In this document: one piece after another, positions 8,184 through 22,915 of the stretch | How positions within the stretch are numbered: the first letter of the stretch is position 1 | How the letters are laid out: each line of letters starts with the position of its first letter | Assembly: GCA_963082975.1 (NCBI GenBank) | Contig: OY720345.1 | Location: 80,631,034 to 80,695,033 of the forward strand | DNA: 64,000 nt | Reading direction: 5' to 3' | DNA from: Labia minor | Taxonomy: Eukaryota; Arthropoda; Insecta; Dermaptera; Spongiphoridae | The notes under the pieces: model-generated | What the model saw: the letters and a program-made list of their open reading frames with translations, nothing else | Database searches by the model: none | What the model was told of the DNA's origin: nothing | Program-made: the position numbers and the translations under genes

Positions 8184-9821
8184 AAATTTTTATGTCAAAA
8201 TTTAAGGTCCCAAAAGCAATGAGAGATTGTGGCCGCACGGGTAAATCGGCTAGCAGATTAGCTCGTGTTGGAGATACCCCGGCGTGTAGTCGGGCCTCGG
8301 TTTGTGCCTGGGCAACTTCTCTAATTTTTTTCATTTTTTCAGTATATGATTAAAAAAATAACTACTCCTTAAATATTTAAATTCATTCTATTAATATCTT
8401 TATATATTAAATATTGAATAAATGTTAAATTTTATACTAAACATTTAAAGGAAATATTTAAAAATTTAAAATATAGTCATACGATATTTACAGATTAAGA
8501 GTAAATATGGAAAAAAAAATCTGATAGCCAATGAGAAATAAGCACGTGACCTAATACTTCTCCCTATTGGGTATAAATTAGAGGTTCATGACAAAACTGT
8601 CATGGTACAGATAGTCTTTAAAAAATAATTTTTTAATATATATTCAATTAAATACTGAAAGAGATATTCGTATTAATATATATCTAATATAGCTATATAT
8701 ATTTTAAATGAAATAGTTTCTCTAATTTTATCAAGTATTATATATAAAAAATTTTCAAAAAAGCAAATTTATTCTATTATAAAAAAAATCTATTCAGATG
8801 AGCTGCGAAATCAATGTATATTTATATATAGAAAAAAAAAATTTCTGTTATTTGTTTTCTATATTTTTATTTATGTTTAAGTAAATAAAAAAAATATCTT
8901 TATAATATAGAATATGGATCCTTAAAATCAATGAATATTTGCAAATTAATAAGGATTTTATATTATAATATATATAAAATTAAAAATAATAATAAAAATA
9001 TCCAAATTTCATTTAAGGTGAGTCTAAATATGTAGTTCGGTTCTTTGGCAAATTTATGATAAATTATAGTTCAATTTCAAGAATATTTAGGTTTGTCAAT
9101 TTTTAATTTCATTTCAAATTCAACATATATATAAATATATTCATATAAAGTATATTTAAAAATTAAAAAAAAGCTTTTAAAATTTTTATAAAAAATATTG
9201 ATATGTTTGGTTGCATATAAGCCAGGCGTTTCTTCAAATGAAATTAAATCTTAAAAAATTAGTTAAATTAATTTTTTTTAACCTGGTAATCATTCTTACC
9301 GAAAATTAAAAATAAACAAATTTAGCATGATTTTGATATTAAAATAGAAAAAATATATTATATTAGTTTTGTTAATATCTTGACTGAAACATTTCATTAA
9401 TAGTATTCATTTTGAAATTATTTATCCACTATCTTCACAATTTACACACATTCAATAAAATTGAAATAATTTTCTCATTAATATAAATATGTTGATTGTG
9501 ATAGTAAAATTTAAATTAATATTTATCTTCTATAGAATTAAATCCACTTTAATAATTAATAAAAATTAATGAAGAGAAAATTCGTATAAATTATAAATAA
9601 AGTGAAATTTTTTTGTTTATCTATTTGAAATTCAAATTAACATTCTAATTATTAATGAAATTTATTAAAATTTAAAAAATACAAAAAAAAAATAAATGAA
9701 AAAAAATATTCCCTATTTTACTATTAAATTTAATAATAAAATATTTTTTTTTTAAATTTCATATTATATTTATTGAAAAAAAAAAAATATTTATCTTAAT
9801 ATATACACATCATTGATTGTT
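8184..9821 (+). repeat. Satellite unit U6 (1,638 bp), trimer HOR position 3
   Basis: It carries alleles found otherwise only in U9: AAAAAATTTTCAAAA (one T short) and GAAATTAAATC near offset 1062. It also has TTTGGC, the A-run form, the long ACACACATTC allele and the G-type block. Its tail is ATTAATGAA where U9 has ATTAATTAA. Confidence 0.98.
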
Positions 9822-11460
9822 AAATTTTTATGTCAAAATTTAAGGTCCCAAAAGCAATGAGAGATTGTGGCCGCACGGGTAAATCGGCTAGCAGATTAGC
9901 TCGTGTTGGAGATACCCCGGCGTTTAGTCGGGCCTCGGTTTGTGCCTGGGCAACTTCTCTAATTTTTTTCATTTTTTCAGTATATGATTAAAAAAATAAC
10001 TACTCCTTAAATATTTAAATTCATTCTATTAATATCTTTATATATTAAATATTGAATAAATGTTAAATTTTATACTAAACATTTAAAGGAAATATTTAAA
10101 AATTTAAAATATAGTCATACGATATTTACAGATTAAGAGTAAATATGGAAAAAAAATCTGATAGCCAATGAGAAATAAGCACGTGACCTAATACTTCTCC
10201 CTATTGGGTATAAATTAGAGGATCATGACAAAACTGTCATGGTCCAGATAGTCTTTAAAAAATAATTTTTTAATATATATTCAATTAAATACTGAAAGAG
10301 ATATTCGTATTAATATATATCTAATATAGCTATATATATTTTAAATGAAATAGTTTCTCTAATTTTATCAAGTATTATATATAAAAAATTTTTCAAAAAA
10401 GCAAATTTATTCTATTATAAAAAAAATCTATTCAGATGAGCTGCGAAATCAATGTATATTTATATATAGAAAAAAAAAAATTTCTGTTATTTGTTTTCTA
10501 TATTTTTATTTATGTTTAAGTAAATAAAAAAAATATCTTTATAATATAGAATATGGATCCTTAAAATCAATGAATATTTGCAAATTAATAAGGATTTTAT
10601 ATTATAATATATATAAAATTAAAAATAATAATAAAAATATCCAAATTTCATTTAAGGTGAGTCTAAATATGTAGTTCGGTTCTTTAGCAAATTTATGATA
10701 AATTATAGTTCAATTTCAAGAATATTTAGGTTTGTCAATTTTTAATTTCATTTCAAATTCAACATATATATAAATATATTCATATAAAGTATATTTAAAA
10801 ATTAAAAAAAAGCTTTTAAAATTTTTATAAAAAATATTGATATGTTTGGTTGCATATAAGCCAGGCGTTTCTTCAAATGAAATTTAATCTTAAAAAATTA
10901 GTTAAATTAATTTTTTTTAACCTGGTAATCATTCTTACCGAAAATTAAAAATAAACAAATTTAGCATGATTTTGATATTAAAATAGAAAAAATATATTAT
11001 ATTAGTTTTGTTAATATCTTGACTGAAACATTTCATTAATAGTATTCATTTTGAAATTATTTATCCACTATCTTCACAATTTACACACATTCAATAAAAT
11101 TGAAATAATTTTCTCATTAATATAAATATGTTGATTGTGATAGTAAAATTTAAATTAATATTTATCTTCTATAGAATTAAATCCACTTTAATAATTAATA
11201 AAAATTAATGAAGAGAAAATTCGTATAAATTATAAATAAAGTGAAATTTTTTTGTTTATCTATTTGAAATTCAAATTAACATTCTAATTATTAATGAAAT
11301 TTATTAAAATTTAAAAAATACAAAAAAAAAATAAATGAAAAAAAATATTCCCTATTTTACTATTAAATTTAATAATAAAATATTTTTTTTTTAAATTTCA
11401 TATTATATTTATTGAAAAAAAAAAAATATTTATCTTAATATATACACATCATTGATTGTT
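9822..11460 (+). repeat. Satellite unit U7 (1,639 bp), trimer HOR position 1
   Basis: It matches U4 except for T at offset 103. It has strong-stem hairpin flanks at 10220-10245, the A-run form, the long ACACACATTC allele, the G-type block and the ATTAATGAA tail. Confidence 0.98.
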
Positions 11461-13093
11461 AAATTTTTATGTCAAAATTTAAGGTCCCAAAAGCAATGAG
11501 AGATTGTGGCCGCACGGGTAAATCGGCTAGCAGATTAGCTCGTGTTGGAGATACCCCGGCGTGTAGTCGGGCCTCGGTTTGTGCCTGGGCAACTTCTCTA
11601 ATTTTTTTCATTTTTTCAGTATATGATTAAAAAAATAACTACTCTTTAAATATTTAAATTCATTCTATTAATATCTTTATATATTAAATATTGAATAAAT
11701 GTTAAATTTTATACTAAACATTTAAAGGAAATATTTAAAAATTTAAAATATAGTCATACGATATTTACAGATTAAGAGTAAATATGGAAAAAAAATCTGA
11801 TAGCCAATGAGAAATAAGCACGTGACCTAATACTTCTCCCTATTGGGTATAAATTAGAGGTTCATGACAAAACTGTCATGGTACAGATAGTCTTTAAAAA
11901 ATAATTTTTTAATATATATTCAATTAAATACTGAAAGAGATATTCGTATTAATATATATCTAATATAGCTATATATATTTTAAATGAAATAGTTTCTCTA
12001 ATTTTATCAAGTATTATATATAAAAAATTTTTCAAAAAAGCAAATTTATTCTATTATAAAAAAAATCTATTCAGATGAGCTGCGAAATCAATGTATATTT
12101 ATATATAGATAAAAAATAATTTCTGTTATTTGTTTTCTATATTTTTATTTATGTTTAAGTAAATAAAAAAAATATCTTTATAATATAGAATATGGATCCT
12201 TAAAATCAATGAATATTTGCAAATTAATAAGGATTTTATATTATAATATATATAAAATTAAAAATAATAATAAAAATATCCAAATTTCATTTAAGGTGAG
12301 TCTAAATATGTAGTTCGGTTCTTTAGCAAATTTATGATAAATTATAGTTCAATTTCAAGAATATTTAGGTTTGTCAATTTTTAATTTCATTTCAAATTCA
12401 ACATATATATAAATATATTCATATAAAGTATATTTAAAAATTAAAAAAAAGCTTTTAAAATTTTTATAAAAAATATTGATATGTTTGGTTGCATATAAGC
12501 CAGGCGTTTCTTCAAATGAAATTTAATCTTAAAAAATTAGTTAAATTAATTTTTTTTAACCTGGTAATCATTCTTACCGAAAATTAAAAATAAACAAATT
12601 TAGCATGATTTTGATATTAAAATAGAAAAAATATATTATATTAGTTTTGTTAATATCTTGACTGAAACATTTCATTAATAGTATTCATTTTGAAATTATT
12701 TATCCACTATCTTCACAATTTACATTCAATAAAATTGAAATAATTTTCTCATTAATATAAATATGTTGATTTTGATACTAAAATTTAAATTAATATTTAT
12801 GTTCTATAGAATTAAATCCACTTTAATAATTAATAAAAATTAATGAAGAAAAAATTCGTATAAATTATAAATAAAGTGAAATTTTTTTGTTTATCTATTT
12901 GAAATTCAAATTAACATTCTAATAATTAATGAAATTTATTAAAATTTAAAAAATACACAAAAAAAAAATGAAAAAAAATATTCCCTATTTTACTATTAAA
13001 TTTAATAATAAAATATTTTTTTTTTAAATTTCATATTATATTTATTGAAAAAAAAAAAATATTTATCTTAATATATACACATCATTGATTGTT
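11461..13093 (+). repeat. Satellite unit U8 (1,633 bp), trimer HOR position 2
   Basis: It matches U5 at every marker and in length: ACTCTTT, ATAAAAAATAA, short ACATTC, T-type block, AATAATT / ACACA tail. Confidence 0.98.
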
Positions 13094-14731
13094 AAATTTT
13101 TATGTCAAAATTTAAGGTCCCAAAAGCAATGAGAGATTGTGGCCGCACGGGTAAATCGGCTAGCAGATTAGCTCGTGTTGGAGATACCCCGGCGTGTAGT
13201 CGGGCCTCGGTTTGTGCCTGGGCAACTTCTCTAATTTTTTTCATTTTTTCAGTATATGATTAAAAAAATAACTACTCCTTAAATATTTAAATTCATTCTA
13301 TTAATATCTTTATATATTAAATATTGAATAAATGTTAAATTTTATACTAAACATTTAAAGGAAATATTTAAAAATTTAAAATATAGTCATACGATATTTA
13401 CAGATTAAGAGTAAATATGGAAAAAAAAATCTGATAGCCAATGAGAAATAAGCACGTGACCTAATACTTCTCCCTATTGGGTATAAATTAGAGGTTCATG
13501 ACAAAACTGTCATGGTACAGATAGTCTTTAAAAAATAATTTTTTAATATATATTCAATTAAATACTGAAAGAGATATTCGTATTAATATATATCTAATAT
13601 AGCTATATATATTTTAAATGAAATAGTTTCTCTAATTTTATCAAGTATTATATATAAAAAATTTTCAAAAAAGCAAATTTATTCTATTATAAAAAAAATC
13701 TATTCAGATGAGCTGCGAAATCAATGTATATTTATATATAGAAAAAAAAAATTTCTGTTATTTGTTTTCTATATTTTTATTTATGTTTAAGTAAATAAAA
13801 AAAATATCTTTATAATATAGAATATGGATCCTTAAAATCAATGAATATTTGCAAATTAATAAGGATTTTATATTATAATATATATAAAATTAAAAATAAT
13901 AATAAAAATATCCAAATTTCATTTAAGGTGAGTCTAAATATGTAGTTCGGTTCTTTGGCAAATTTATGATAAATTATAGTTCAATTTCAAGAATATTTAG
14001 GTTTGTCAATTTTTAATTTCATTTCAAATTCAACATATATATAAATATATTCATATAAAGTATATTTAAAAATTAAAAAAAAGCTTTTAAAATTTTTATA
14101 AAAAATATTGATATGTTTGGTTGCATATAAGCCAGGCGTTTCTTCAAATGAAATTAAATCTTAAAAAATTAGTTAAATTAATTTTTTTTAACCTGGTAAT
14201 CATTCTTACCGAAAATTAAAAATAAACAAATTTAGCATGATTTTGATATTAAAATAGAAAAAATATATTATATTAGTTTTGTTAATATCTTGACTGAAAC
14301 ATTTCATTAATAGTATTCATTTTGAAATTATTTATCCACTATCTTCACAATTTACACACATTCAATAAAATTGAAATAATTTTCTCATTAATATAAATAT
14401 GTTGATTGTGATAGTAAAATTTAAATTAATATTTATCTTCTATAGAATTAAATCCACTTTAATAATTAATAAAAATTAATGAAGAGAAAATTCGTATAAA
14501 TTATAAATAAAGTGAAATTTTTTTGTTTATCTATTTGAAATTCAAATTAACATTCTAATTATTAATTAAATTTATTAAAATTTAAAAAATACAAAAAAAA
14601 AATAAATGAAAAAAAATATTCCCTATTTTACTATTAAATTTAATAATAAAATATTTTTTTTTTAAATTTCATATTATATTTATTGAAAAAAAAAAAATAT
14701 TTATCTTAATATATACACATCATTGATTGTT
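13094..14731 (+). repeat. Satellite unit U9 (1,638 bp), trimer HOR position 3
   Basis: It matches U6, including the shortened TTTTCAAAA and GAAATTAAATC, but its tail is ATTATTAATTAAA. That tail links it to the block of units that follows, so the trimer series ends inside this unit. Confidence 0.98.
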
Positions 14732-16367
14732 AAATTTTTATGTCAAAATTTAAGGTCCCAAAAGCAATGAGAGATTGTGGCCGCACGGGTAAATCGGCTA
14801 GCAGATTAGCTCGTGTTGGAGATACCCCGGCGTTTAGTCGGGCCTCGGTTTGTGCCTGGGCAACTTCTCTAATTTTTTTCATTTTTTCAGTATATGATTA
14901 AAAAAATAACTACTCCTTAAATATTTAAATTCATTCTATTAATATCTTTATATATTAAATATTGAATAAATGTTAAATTTTATACTAAACATTTAAAGGA
15001 AATATTTAAAAATTTAAAATATAGTCATACGATATTTACAGATTAAGAGTAAATATGGAAAAAAAAATCTGATAGCCAATGAGAAATAAGCACGTGACCT
15101 AATACTTCTCCCTATTGGGTATAAATTAGAGGTTCATGACAAAACTGTCATGGTACAGATAGTCTTTAAAAAATAATTTTTTAATATATATTCAATTAAA
15201 TACTGAAAGAGATATTCGTATTAATATATATCTAATATAGCTATATATATTTTAAATGAAATAGTTTCTCTAATTTTATCAAGTATTATATATAAAAAAT
15301 TTTTCAAAAAAGCAAATTTATTCTATTATAAAAAAAATCTATTCAGATGAGCTGCGAAATCAATGTATATTTATATATAGATAAAAAATAATTTCTGTTA
15401 TTTGTTTTCTATATTTTTATTTATGTTTAAGTAAATAAAAAAAATATCTTTATAATATAGAATATGGATCCTTAAAATCAATGAATATTTGCAAATTAAT
15501 AAGGATTTTATATTATAATATATATAAAATTAAAAATAATAATAAAAATATCCAAATTTCATTTAAGGTGAGTCTAAATATGTAGTTCGGTTCTTTAGCA
15601 AATTTATGATAAATTATAGTTCAATTTCAAGAATATTTAGGTTTGTCAATTTTTAATTTCATTTCAAATTCAACATATATATAAATATATTCATATAAAG
15701 TATATTTAAAAATTAAAAAAAAGCTTTTAAAATTTTTATAAAAAATATTGATATGTTTGGTTGCATATAAGCCAGGCGTTTCTTCAAATGAAATTTAATC
15801 TTAAAAAATTAGTTAAATTAATTTTTTTTAACCTGGTAATCATTCTTACCGAAAATTAAAAATAAACAAATTTAGCATGATTTTGATATTAAAATAGAAA
15901 AAATATATTATATTAGTTTTGTTAATATCTTGACTGAAACATTTCATTAATAGTATTCATTTTGAAATTATTTATCCACTATCTTCACAATTTACATTCA
16001 ATAAAATTGAAATAATTTTCTCATTAATATAAATATGTTGATTGTGATAGTAAAATTTAAATTAATATTTATCTTCTATAGAATTAAATCCACTTTAATA
16101 ATTAATAAAAATTAATGAAGAGAAAATTCGTATAAATTATAAATAAAGTGAAATTTTTTTGTTTATCTATTTGAAATTCAAATTAACATTCTAATTATTA
16201 ATTAAATTTATTAAAATTTAAAAAATACAAAAAAAAAATAAATGAAAAAAAATATTCCCTATTTTACTATTAAATTTAATAATAAAATATTTTTTTTTTA
16301 AATTTCATATTATATTTATTGAAAAAAAAAAAATATTTATCTTAATATATACACATCATTGATTGTT
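14732..16367 (+). repeat. Satellite unit U10 (1,636 bp)
   Basis: It has T at 103, nine A after ATGG, ATAAAAAATAA, TATTATAAT, the short ACATTC allele, the G-type block and the ATTAATTAA tail. U16 is its closest relative, differing by one extra A in a run. Confidence 0.98.
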
Positions 16368-18006
16368 AAATTTTTATGTCAAAATTTAAGGTCCCAAAAG
16401 CAATGAGAGATTGTGGCCGCACGGGTAAATCGGCTAGCAGATTAGCTCGTGTTGGAGATACCCCGGCGTTTAGTCGGGCCTCGGTTTGTGCCTGGGCAAC
16501 TTCTCTAATTTTTTTCATTTTTTCAGTATATGATTAAAAAAATAACTACTCCTTAAATATTTAAATTCATTCTATTAATATCTTTATATATTAAATATTG
16601 AATAAATGTTAAATTTTATACTAAACATTTAAAGGAAATATTTAAAAATTTAAAATATAGTCATACGATATTTACAGATTAAGAGTAAATATGGAAAAAA
16701 AATCTGATAGCCAATGAGAAATAAGCACGTGACCTAATACTTCTCCCTATTGGGTATAAATTAGAGGTTCATGACAAAACTGTCATGGTACAGATAGTCT
16801 TTAAAAAATAATTTTTTAATATATATTCAATTAAATACTGAAAGAGATATTCGTATTAATATATATCTAATATAGCTATATATATTTTAAATGAAATAGT
16901 TTCTCTAATTTTATCAAGTATTATATATAAAAAATTTTTCAAAAAAGCAAATTTATTCTATTATAAAAAAAATCTATTCAGATGAGCTGCGAAATCAATG
17001 TATATTTATATATAGATAAAAAATAATTTCTGTTATTTGTTTTCTATATTTTTATTTATGTTTAAGTAAATAAAAAAAATATCTTTATAATATAGAATAT
17101 GGATCCTTAAAATCAATGAATATTTGCAAATTAATAAGGATTTTATATTTTAATATATATAAAATTAAAAATAATAATAAAAATATCCAAATTTCATTTA
17201 AGGTGAGTCTAAATATGTAGTTCGGTTCTTTAGCAAATTTATGATAAATTATAGTTCAATTTCAAGAATATTTAGGTTTGTCAATTTTTAATTTCATTTC
17301 AAATTCAACATATATATAAATATATTCATATAAAGTATATTTAAAAATTAAAAAAAAGCTTTTAAAATTTTTATAAAAAATATTGATATGTTTGGTTGCA
17401 TATAAGCCAGGCGTTTCTTCAAATGAAATTTAATCTTAAAAAATTAGTTAAATTAATTTTTTTTAACCTGGTAATCATTCTTACCGAAAATTAAAAATAA
17501 ACAAATTTAGCATGATTTTGATATTAAAATAGAAAAAATATATTATATTAGTTTTGTTAATATCTTGACTGAAACATTTCATTAATAGTATTCATTTTGA
17601 AATTATTTATCCACTATCTTCACAATTTACACACATTCAATAAAATTGAAATAATTTTCTCATTAATATAAATATGTTGATTGTGATAGTAAAATTTAAA
17701 TTAATATTTATCTTCTATAGAATTAAATCCACTTTAATAATTAATAAAAATTAATGAAGAGAAAATTCGTATAAATTATAAATAAAGTGAAATTTTTTTG
17801 TTTATCTATTTGAAATTCAAATTAACATTCTAATTATTAATTAAATTTATTAAAATTTAAAAAATACAAAAAAAAAATAAATGAAAAAAAATATTCCCTA
17901 TTTTACTATTAAATTTAATAATAAAATATTTTTTTTTTAAATTTCATATTATATTTATTGAAAAAAAAAAAATATTTATCTTAATATATACACATCATTG
18001 ATTGTT
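16368..18006 (+). repeat. Satellite unit U11 (1,639 bp)
   Basis: It has T at 103, TATTTTAAT, TTTAGC, the long ACACACATTC allele, the G-type block and the ATTAATTAA tail. By scored markers it matches U23; U15 differs only by TTTGGC. Confidence 0.98.
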
Positions 18007-19646
18007 AAATTTTTATGTCAAAATTTAAGGTCCCAAAAGCAATGAGAGATTGTGGCCGCACGGGTAAATCGGCTAGCAGATTAGCTCGTGTTGGAGATAC
18101 CCCGGCGTTTAGTCGGGCCTCGGTTTGTGCCTGGGCAACTTCTCTAATTTTTTTCATTTTTTCAGTATATGATTAAAAAAATAACTACTCCTTAAATATT
18201 TAAATTCATTCTATTAATATCTTTATATATTAAATATTGAATAAATGTTAAATTTTATACTAAACATTTAAAGGAAATATTTAAAAATTTAAAATATAGT
18301 CATACGATATTTACAGATTAAGAGTAAATATGGAAAAAAAAATCTGATAGCCAATGAGAAATAAGCACGTGACCTAATACTTCTCCCTATTGGGTATAAA
18401 TTAGAGGTTCATGACAAAACTGTCATGGTACAGATAGTCTTTAAAAAATAATTTTTTAATATATATTCAATTAAATACTGAAAGAGATATTCGTATTAAT
18501 ATATATCTAATATAGCTATATATATTTTAAATGAAATAGTTTCTCTAATTTTATCAAGTATTATATATAAAAAATTTTTCAAAAAAGCAAATTTATTCTA
18601 TTATAAAAAAAATCTATTCAGATGAGCTGCGAAATCAATGTATATTTATATATAGATAAAAAATAATTTCTGTTATTTGTTTTCTATATTTTTATTTATG
18701 TTTAAGTAAATAAAAAAAATATCTTTATAATATAGAATATGGATCCTTAAAATCAATGAATATTTGCAAATTAATAAGGATTTTATATTATAATATATAT
18801 AAAATTAAAAATAATAATAAAAATATCCAAATTTCATTTAAGGTGAGTCTAAATATGTAGTTCGGTTCTTTAGCAAATTTATGATAAATTATAGTTCAAT
18901 TTCAAGAATATTTAGGTTTGTCAATTTTTAATTTCATTTCAAATTCAACATATATATAAATATATTCATATAAAGTATATTTAAAAATTAAAAAAAAGCT
19001 TTTAAAATTTTTATAAAAAATATTGATATGTTTGGTTGCATATAAGCCAGGCGTTTCTTCAAATGAAATTTAATCTTAAAAAATTAGTTAAATTAATTTT
19101 TTTTAACCTGGTAATCATTCTTACCGAAAATTAAAAATAAACAAATTTAGCATGATTTTGATATTAAAATAGAAAAAATATATTATATTAGTTTTGTTAA
19201 TATCTTGACTGAAACATTTCATTAATAGTATTCATTTTGAAATTATTTATCCACTATCTTCACAATTTACACACATTCAATAAAATTGAAATAATTTTCT
19301 CATTAATATAAATATGTTGATTGTGATAGTAAAATTTAAATTAATATTTATCTTCTATAGAATTAAATCCACTTTAATAATTAATAAAAATTAATGAAGA
19401 GAAAATTCGTATAAATTATAAATAAAGTGAAATTTTTTTGTTTATCTATTTGAAATTCAAATTAACATTCTAATTATTAATTAAATTTATTAAAATTTAA
19501 AAAATACAAAAAAAAAATAAATGAAAAAAAATATTCCCTATTTTACTATTAAATTTAATAATAAAATATTTTTTTTTTAAATTTCATATTATATTTATTG
19601 AAAAAAAAAAAATATTTATCTTAATATATACACATCATTGATTGTT
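18007..19646 (+). repeat. Satellite unit U12 (1,640 bp), longest copy
   Basis: It has T at 103, nine A after ATGG, TATTATAAT, the long ACACACATTC allele, the G-type block and the ATTAATTAA tail. Long alleles at both length markers make it the longest unit in the window. Confidence 0.98.
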
Positions 19647-21280
19647 AAATTTTTATGTCAAAATTTAAGGTCCCAAAAGCAATGAGAGATTGTGGCCGCA
19701 CGGGTAAATCGGCTAGCAGATTAGCTCGTGTTGGAGATACCCCGGCGTTTAGTCGGGCCTCGGTTTGTGCCTGGGCAACTTCTCTAATTTTTTTCATTTT
19801 TTCAGTATATGATTAAAAAAATAACTACTCCTTAAATATTTAAATTCATTCTATTAATATCTTTATATATTAAATATTGAATAAATGTTAAATTTTATAC
19901 TAAACATTTAAAGGAAATATTTAAAAATTTAAAATATAGTCATACGATATTTACAGATTAAGAGTAAATATGGAAAAAAAATCTGATAGCCAATGAGAAA
20001 TAAGCACGTGACCTAATACTTCTCCCTATTGGGTATAAATTAGAGGTTCATGACAAAACTGTCATGGTACAGATAGTCTTTAAAAAATAATTTTTTAATA
20101 TATATTCAATTAAATACTGAAAGAGATATTCGTATTAATATATATCTAATATAGCTATATATATTTTAAATGAAATAGTTTCTCTAATTTTATCAAGTAT
20201 TATATATAAAAAATTTTTCAAAAAAGCAAATTTATTCTATTATAAAAAAAATCTATTCAGATGAGCTGCGAAATCAATGTATATTTATATATAGATAAAA
20301 AATAATTTCTGTTATTTGTTTTCTATATTTTTATTTATGTTTAAGTAAATAAAAAAAATATCTTTATAATATAGAATATGGATCCTTAAAATCAATGAAT
20401 ATTTGCAAATTAATAAGGATTTTATATTTTAATATATATAAAATTAAAAATAATAATAAAAATATCCAAATTTCATTTAAGGTGAGTCTAAATATGTAGT
20501 TCGGTTCTTTAGCAAATTTATGATAAATTATAGTTCAATTTCAAGAATATTTAGGTTTGTCAATTTTTAATTTCATTTCAAATTCAACATATATATAAAT
20601 ATATTCATATAAAGTATATTTAAAAATTAAAAAAAAGCTTTTAAAATTTTTATAAAAAATATTGATATGTTTGGTTGCATATAAGCCAGGCGTTTCTTCA
20701 AATGAAATTTAATCTTAAAAAATTAGTTAAATTAATTTTTTTTAACCTGGTAATCATTCTTACCGAAAATTAAAAATAAACAAATTTAGCATGATTTTGA
20801 TATTAAAATAGAAAAAATATATTATATTAGTTTTGTTAATATCTTGACTGAAACATTTCATTAATAGTATTCATTTTGAAATTATTTATCCACTATCTTC
20901 ACAATTTACATTCAATAAAATTGAAATAATTTTCTCATTAATATAAATATGTTGATTTTGATACTAAAATTTAAATTAATATTTATGTTCTATAGAATTA
21001 AATCCACTTTAATAATTAATAAAAATTAATGAAGAAAAAATTCGTATAAATTATAAATAAAGTGAAATTTTTTTGTTTATCTATTTGAAATTCAAATTAA
21101 CATTCTATTAATTAATGAAATTTATTAAAATTTAAAAAATACACAAAAAAAAAAATGAAAAAAAATATTCCCTATTTTACTATTAAATTTAATAATAAAA
21201 TATTTTTTTTTTAAATTTCATATTATATTTATTGAAAAAAAAAAAATATTTATCTTAATATATACACATCATTGATTGTT
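19647..21280 (+). repeat. Satellite unit U13 (1,634 bp), tetramer position 1
   Basis: It has T at 103, TATTTTAAT, the short ACATTC allele, the T-type block and the CTATTAATTAATGAA / ACACA tail. That tail marks the first unit of each tetramer (U13, U17, U21) and reappears in U24, U28 and U35. Confidence 0.98.
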
Positions 21281-22915
21281 AAATTTTTATGTCAAAATTT
21301 AAGGTCCCAAAAGCAATGAGAGATTGTGGCCGCACGGGTAAATCGGCTAGCAGATTAGCTCGTGTTGGAGATACCCCGGCGTGTAGTCGGGCCTCGGTTT
21401 GTGCCTGGGCAACTTCTCTAATTTTTTTCATTTTTTCAGTATATGATTAAAAAAATAACTACTCCTTAAATATTTAAATTCATTCTATTAATATCTTTAT
21501 ATATTAAATATTGAATAAATGTTAAATTTTATACTAAACATTTAAAGGAAATATTTAAAAATTTAAAATATAGTCATACGATATTTACAGATTAAGAGTA
21601 AATATGGAAAAAAAATCTGATAGCCAATGAGAAATAAGCACGTGACCTAATACTTCTCCCTATTGGGTATAAATTAGAGGTTCATGACAAAACTGTCATG
21701 GTACAGATAGTCTTTAAAAAATAATTTTTTAATATATATTCAATTAAATACTGAAAGAGATATTCGTATTAATATATATCTAATATAGCTATATATATTT
21801 TAAATGAAATAGTTTCTCTAATTTTATCAAGTATTATATATAAAAAATTTTTCAAAAAAGCAAATTTATTCTATTATAAAAAAAATCTATTCAGATGAGC
21901 TGCGAAATCAATGTATATTTATATATAGATAAAAAATAATTTCTGTTATTTGTTTTCTATATTTTTATTTATGTTTAAGTAAATAAAAAAAATATCTTTA
22001 TAATATAGAATATGGATCCTTAAAATCAATGAATATTTGCAAATTAATAAGGATTTTATATTTTAATATATATAAAATTAAAAATAATAATAAAAATATC
22101 CAAATTTCATTTAAGGTGAGTCTAAATATGTAGTTCGGTTCTTTAGCAAATTTATGATAAATTATAGTTCAATTTCAAGAATATTTAGGTTTGTCAATTT
22201 TTAATTTCATTTCAAATTCAACATATATATAAATATATTCATATAAAGTATATTTAAAAATTAAAAAAAAGCTTTTAAAATTTTTATAAAAAATATTGAT
22301 ATGTTTGGTTGCATATAAGCCAGGCGTTTCTTCAAATGAAATTTAATCTTAAAAAATTAGTTAAATTAATTTTTTTTAACCTGGTAATCATTCTTACCGA
22401 AAATTAAAAATAAACAAATTTAGCATGATTTTGATATTAAAATAGAAAAAATATATTATATTAGTTTTGTTAATATCTTGACTGAAACATTTCATTAATA
22501 GTATTCATTTTGAAATTATTTATCCACTATCTTCACAATTTACATTCAATAAAATTGAAATAATTTTCTCATTAATATAAATATGTTGATTGTGATAGTA
22601 AAATTTAAATTAATATTTATCTTCTATAGAATTAAATCCACTTTAATAATTAATAAAAATTAATGAAGAGAAAATTCGTATAAATTATAAATAAAGTGAA
22701 ATTTTTTTGTTTATCTATTTGAAATTCAAATTAACATTCTAATTATTAATTAAATTTATTAAAATTTAAAAAATACAAAAAAAAAATAAATGAAAAAAAA
22801 TATTCCCTATTTTACTATTAAATTTAATAATAAAATATTTTTTTTTTAAATTTCATATTATATTTATTGAAAAAAAAAAAATATTTATCTTAATATATAC
22901 ACATCATTGATTGTT
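21281..22915 (+). repeat. Satellite unit U14 (1,635 bp), tetramer position 2
   Basis: It has G at 103, ATAAAAAATAA, TATTTTAAT, the short ACATTC allele, the G-type block and the ATTAATTAA tail. The same combination and length occur in U18, U22 and U27. Confidence 0.98.
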
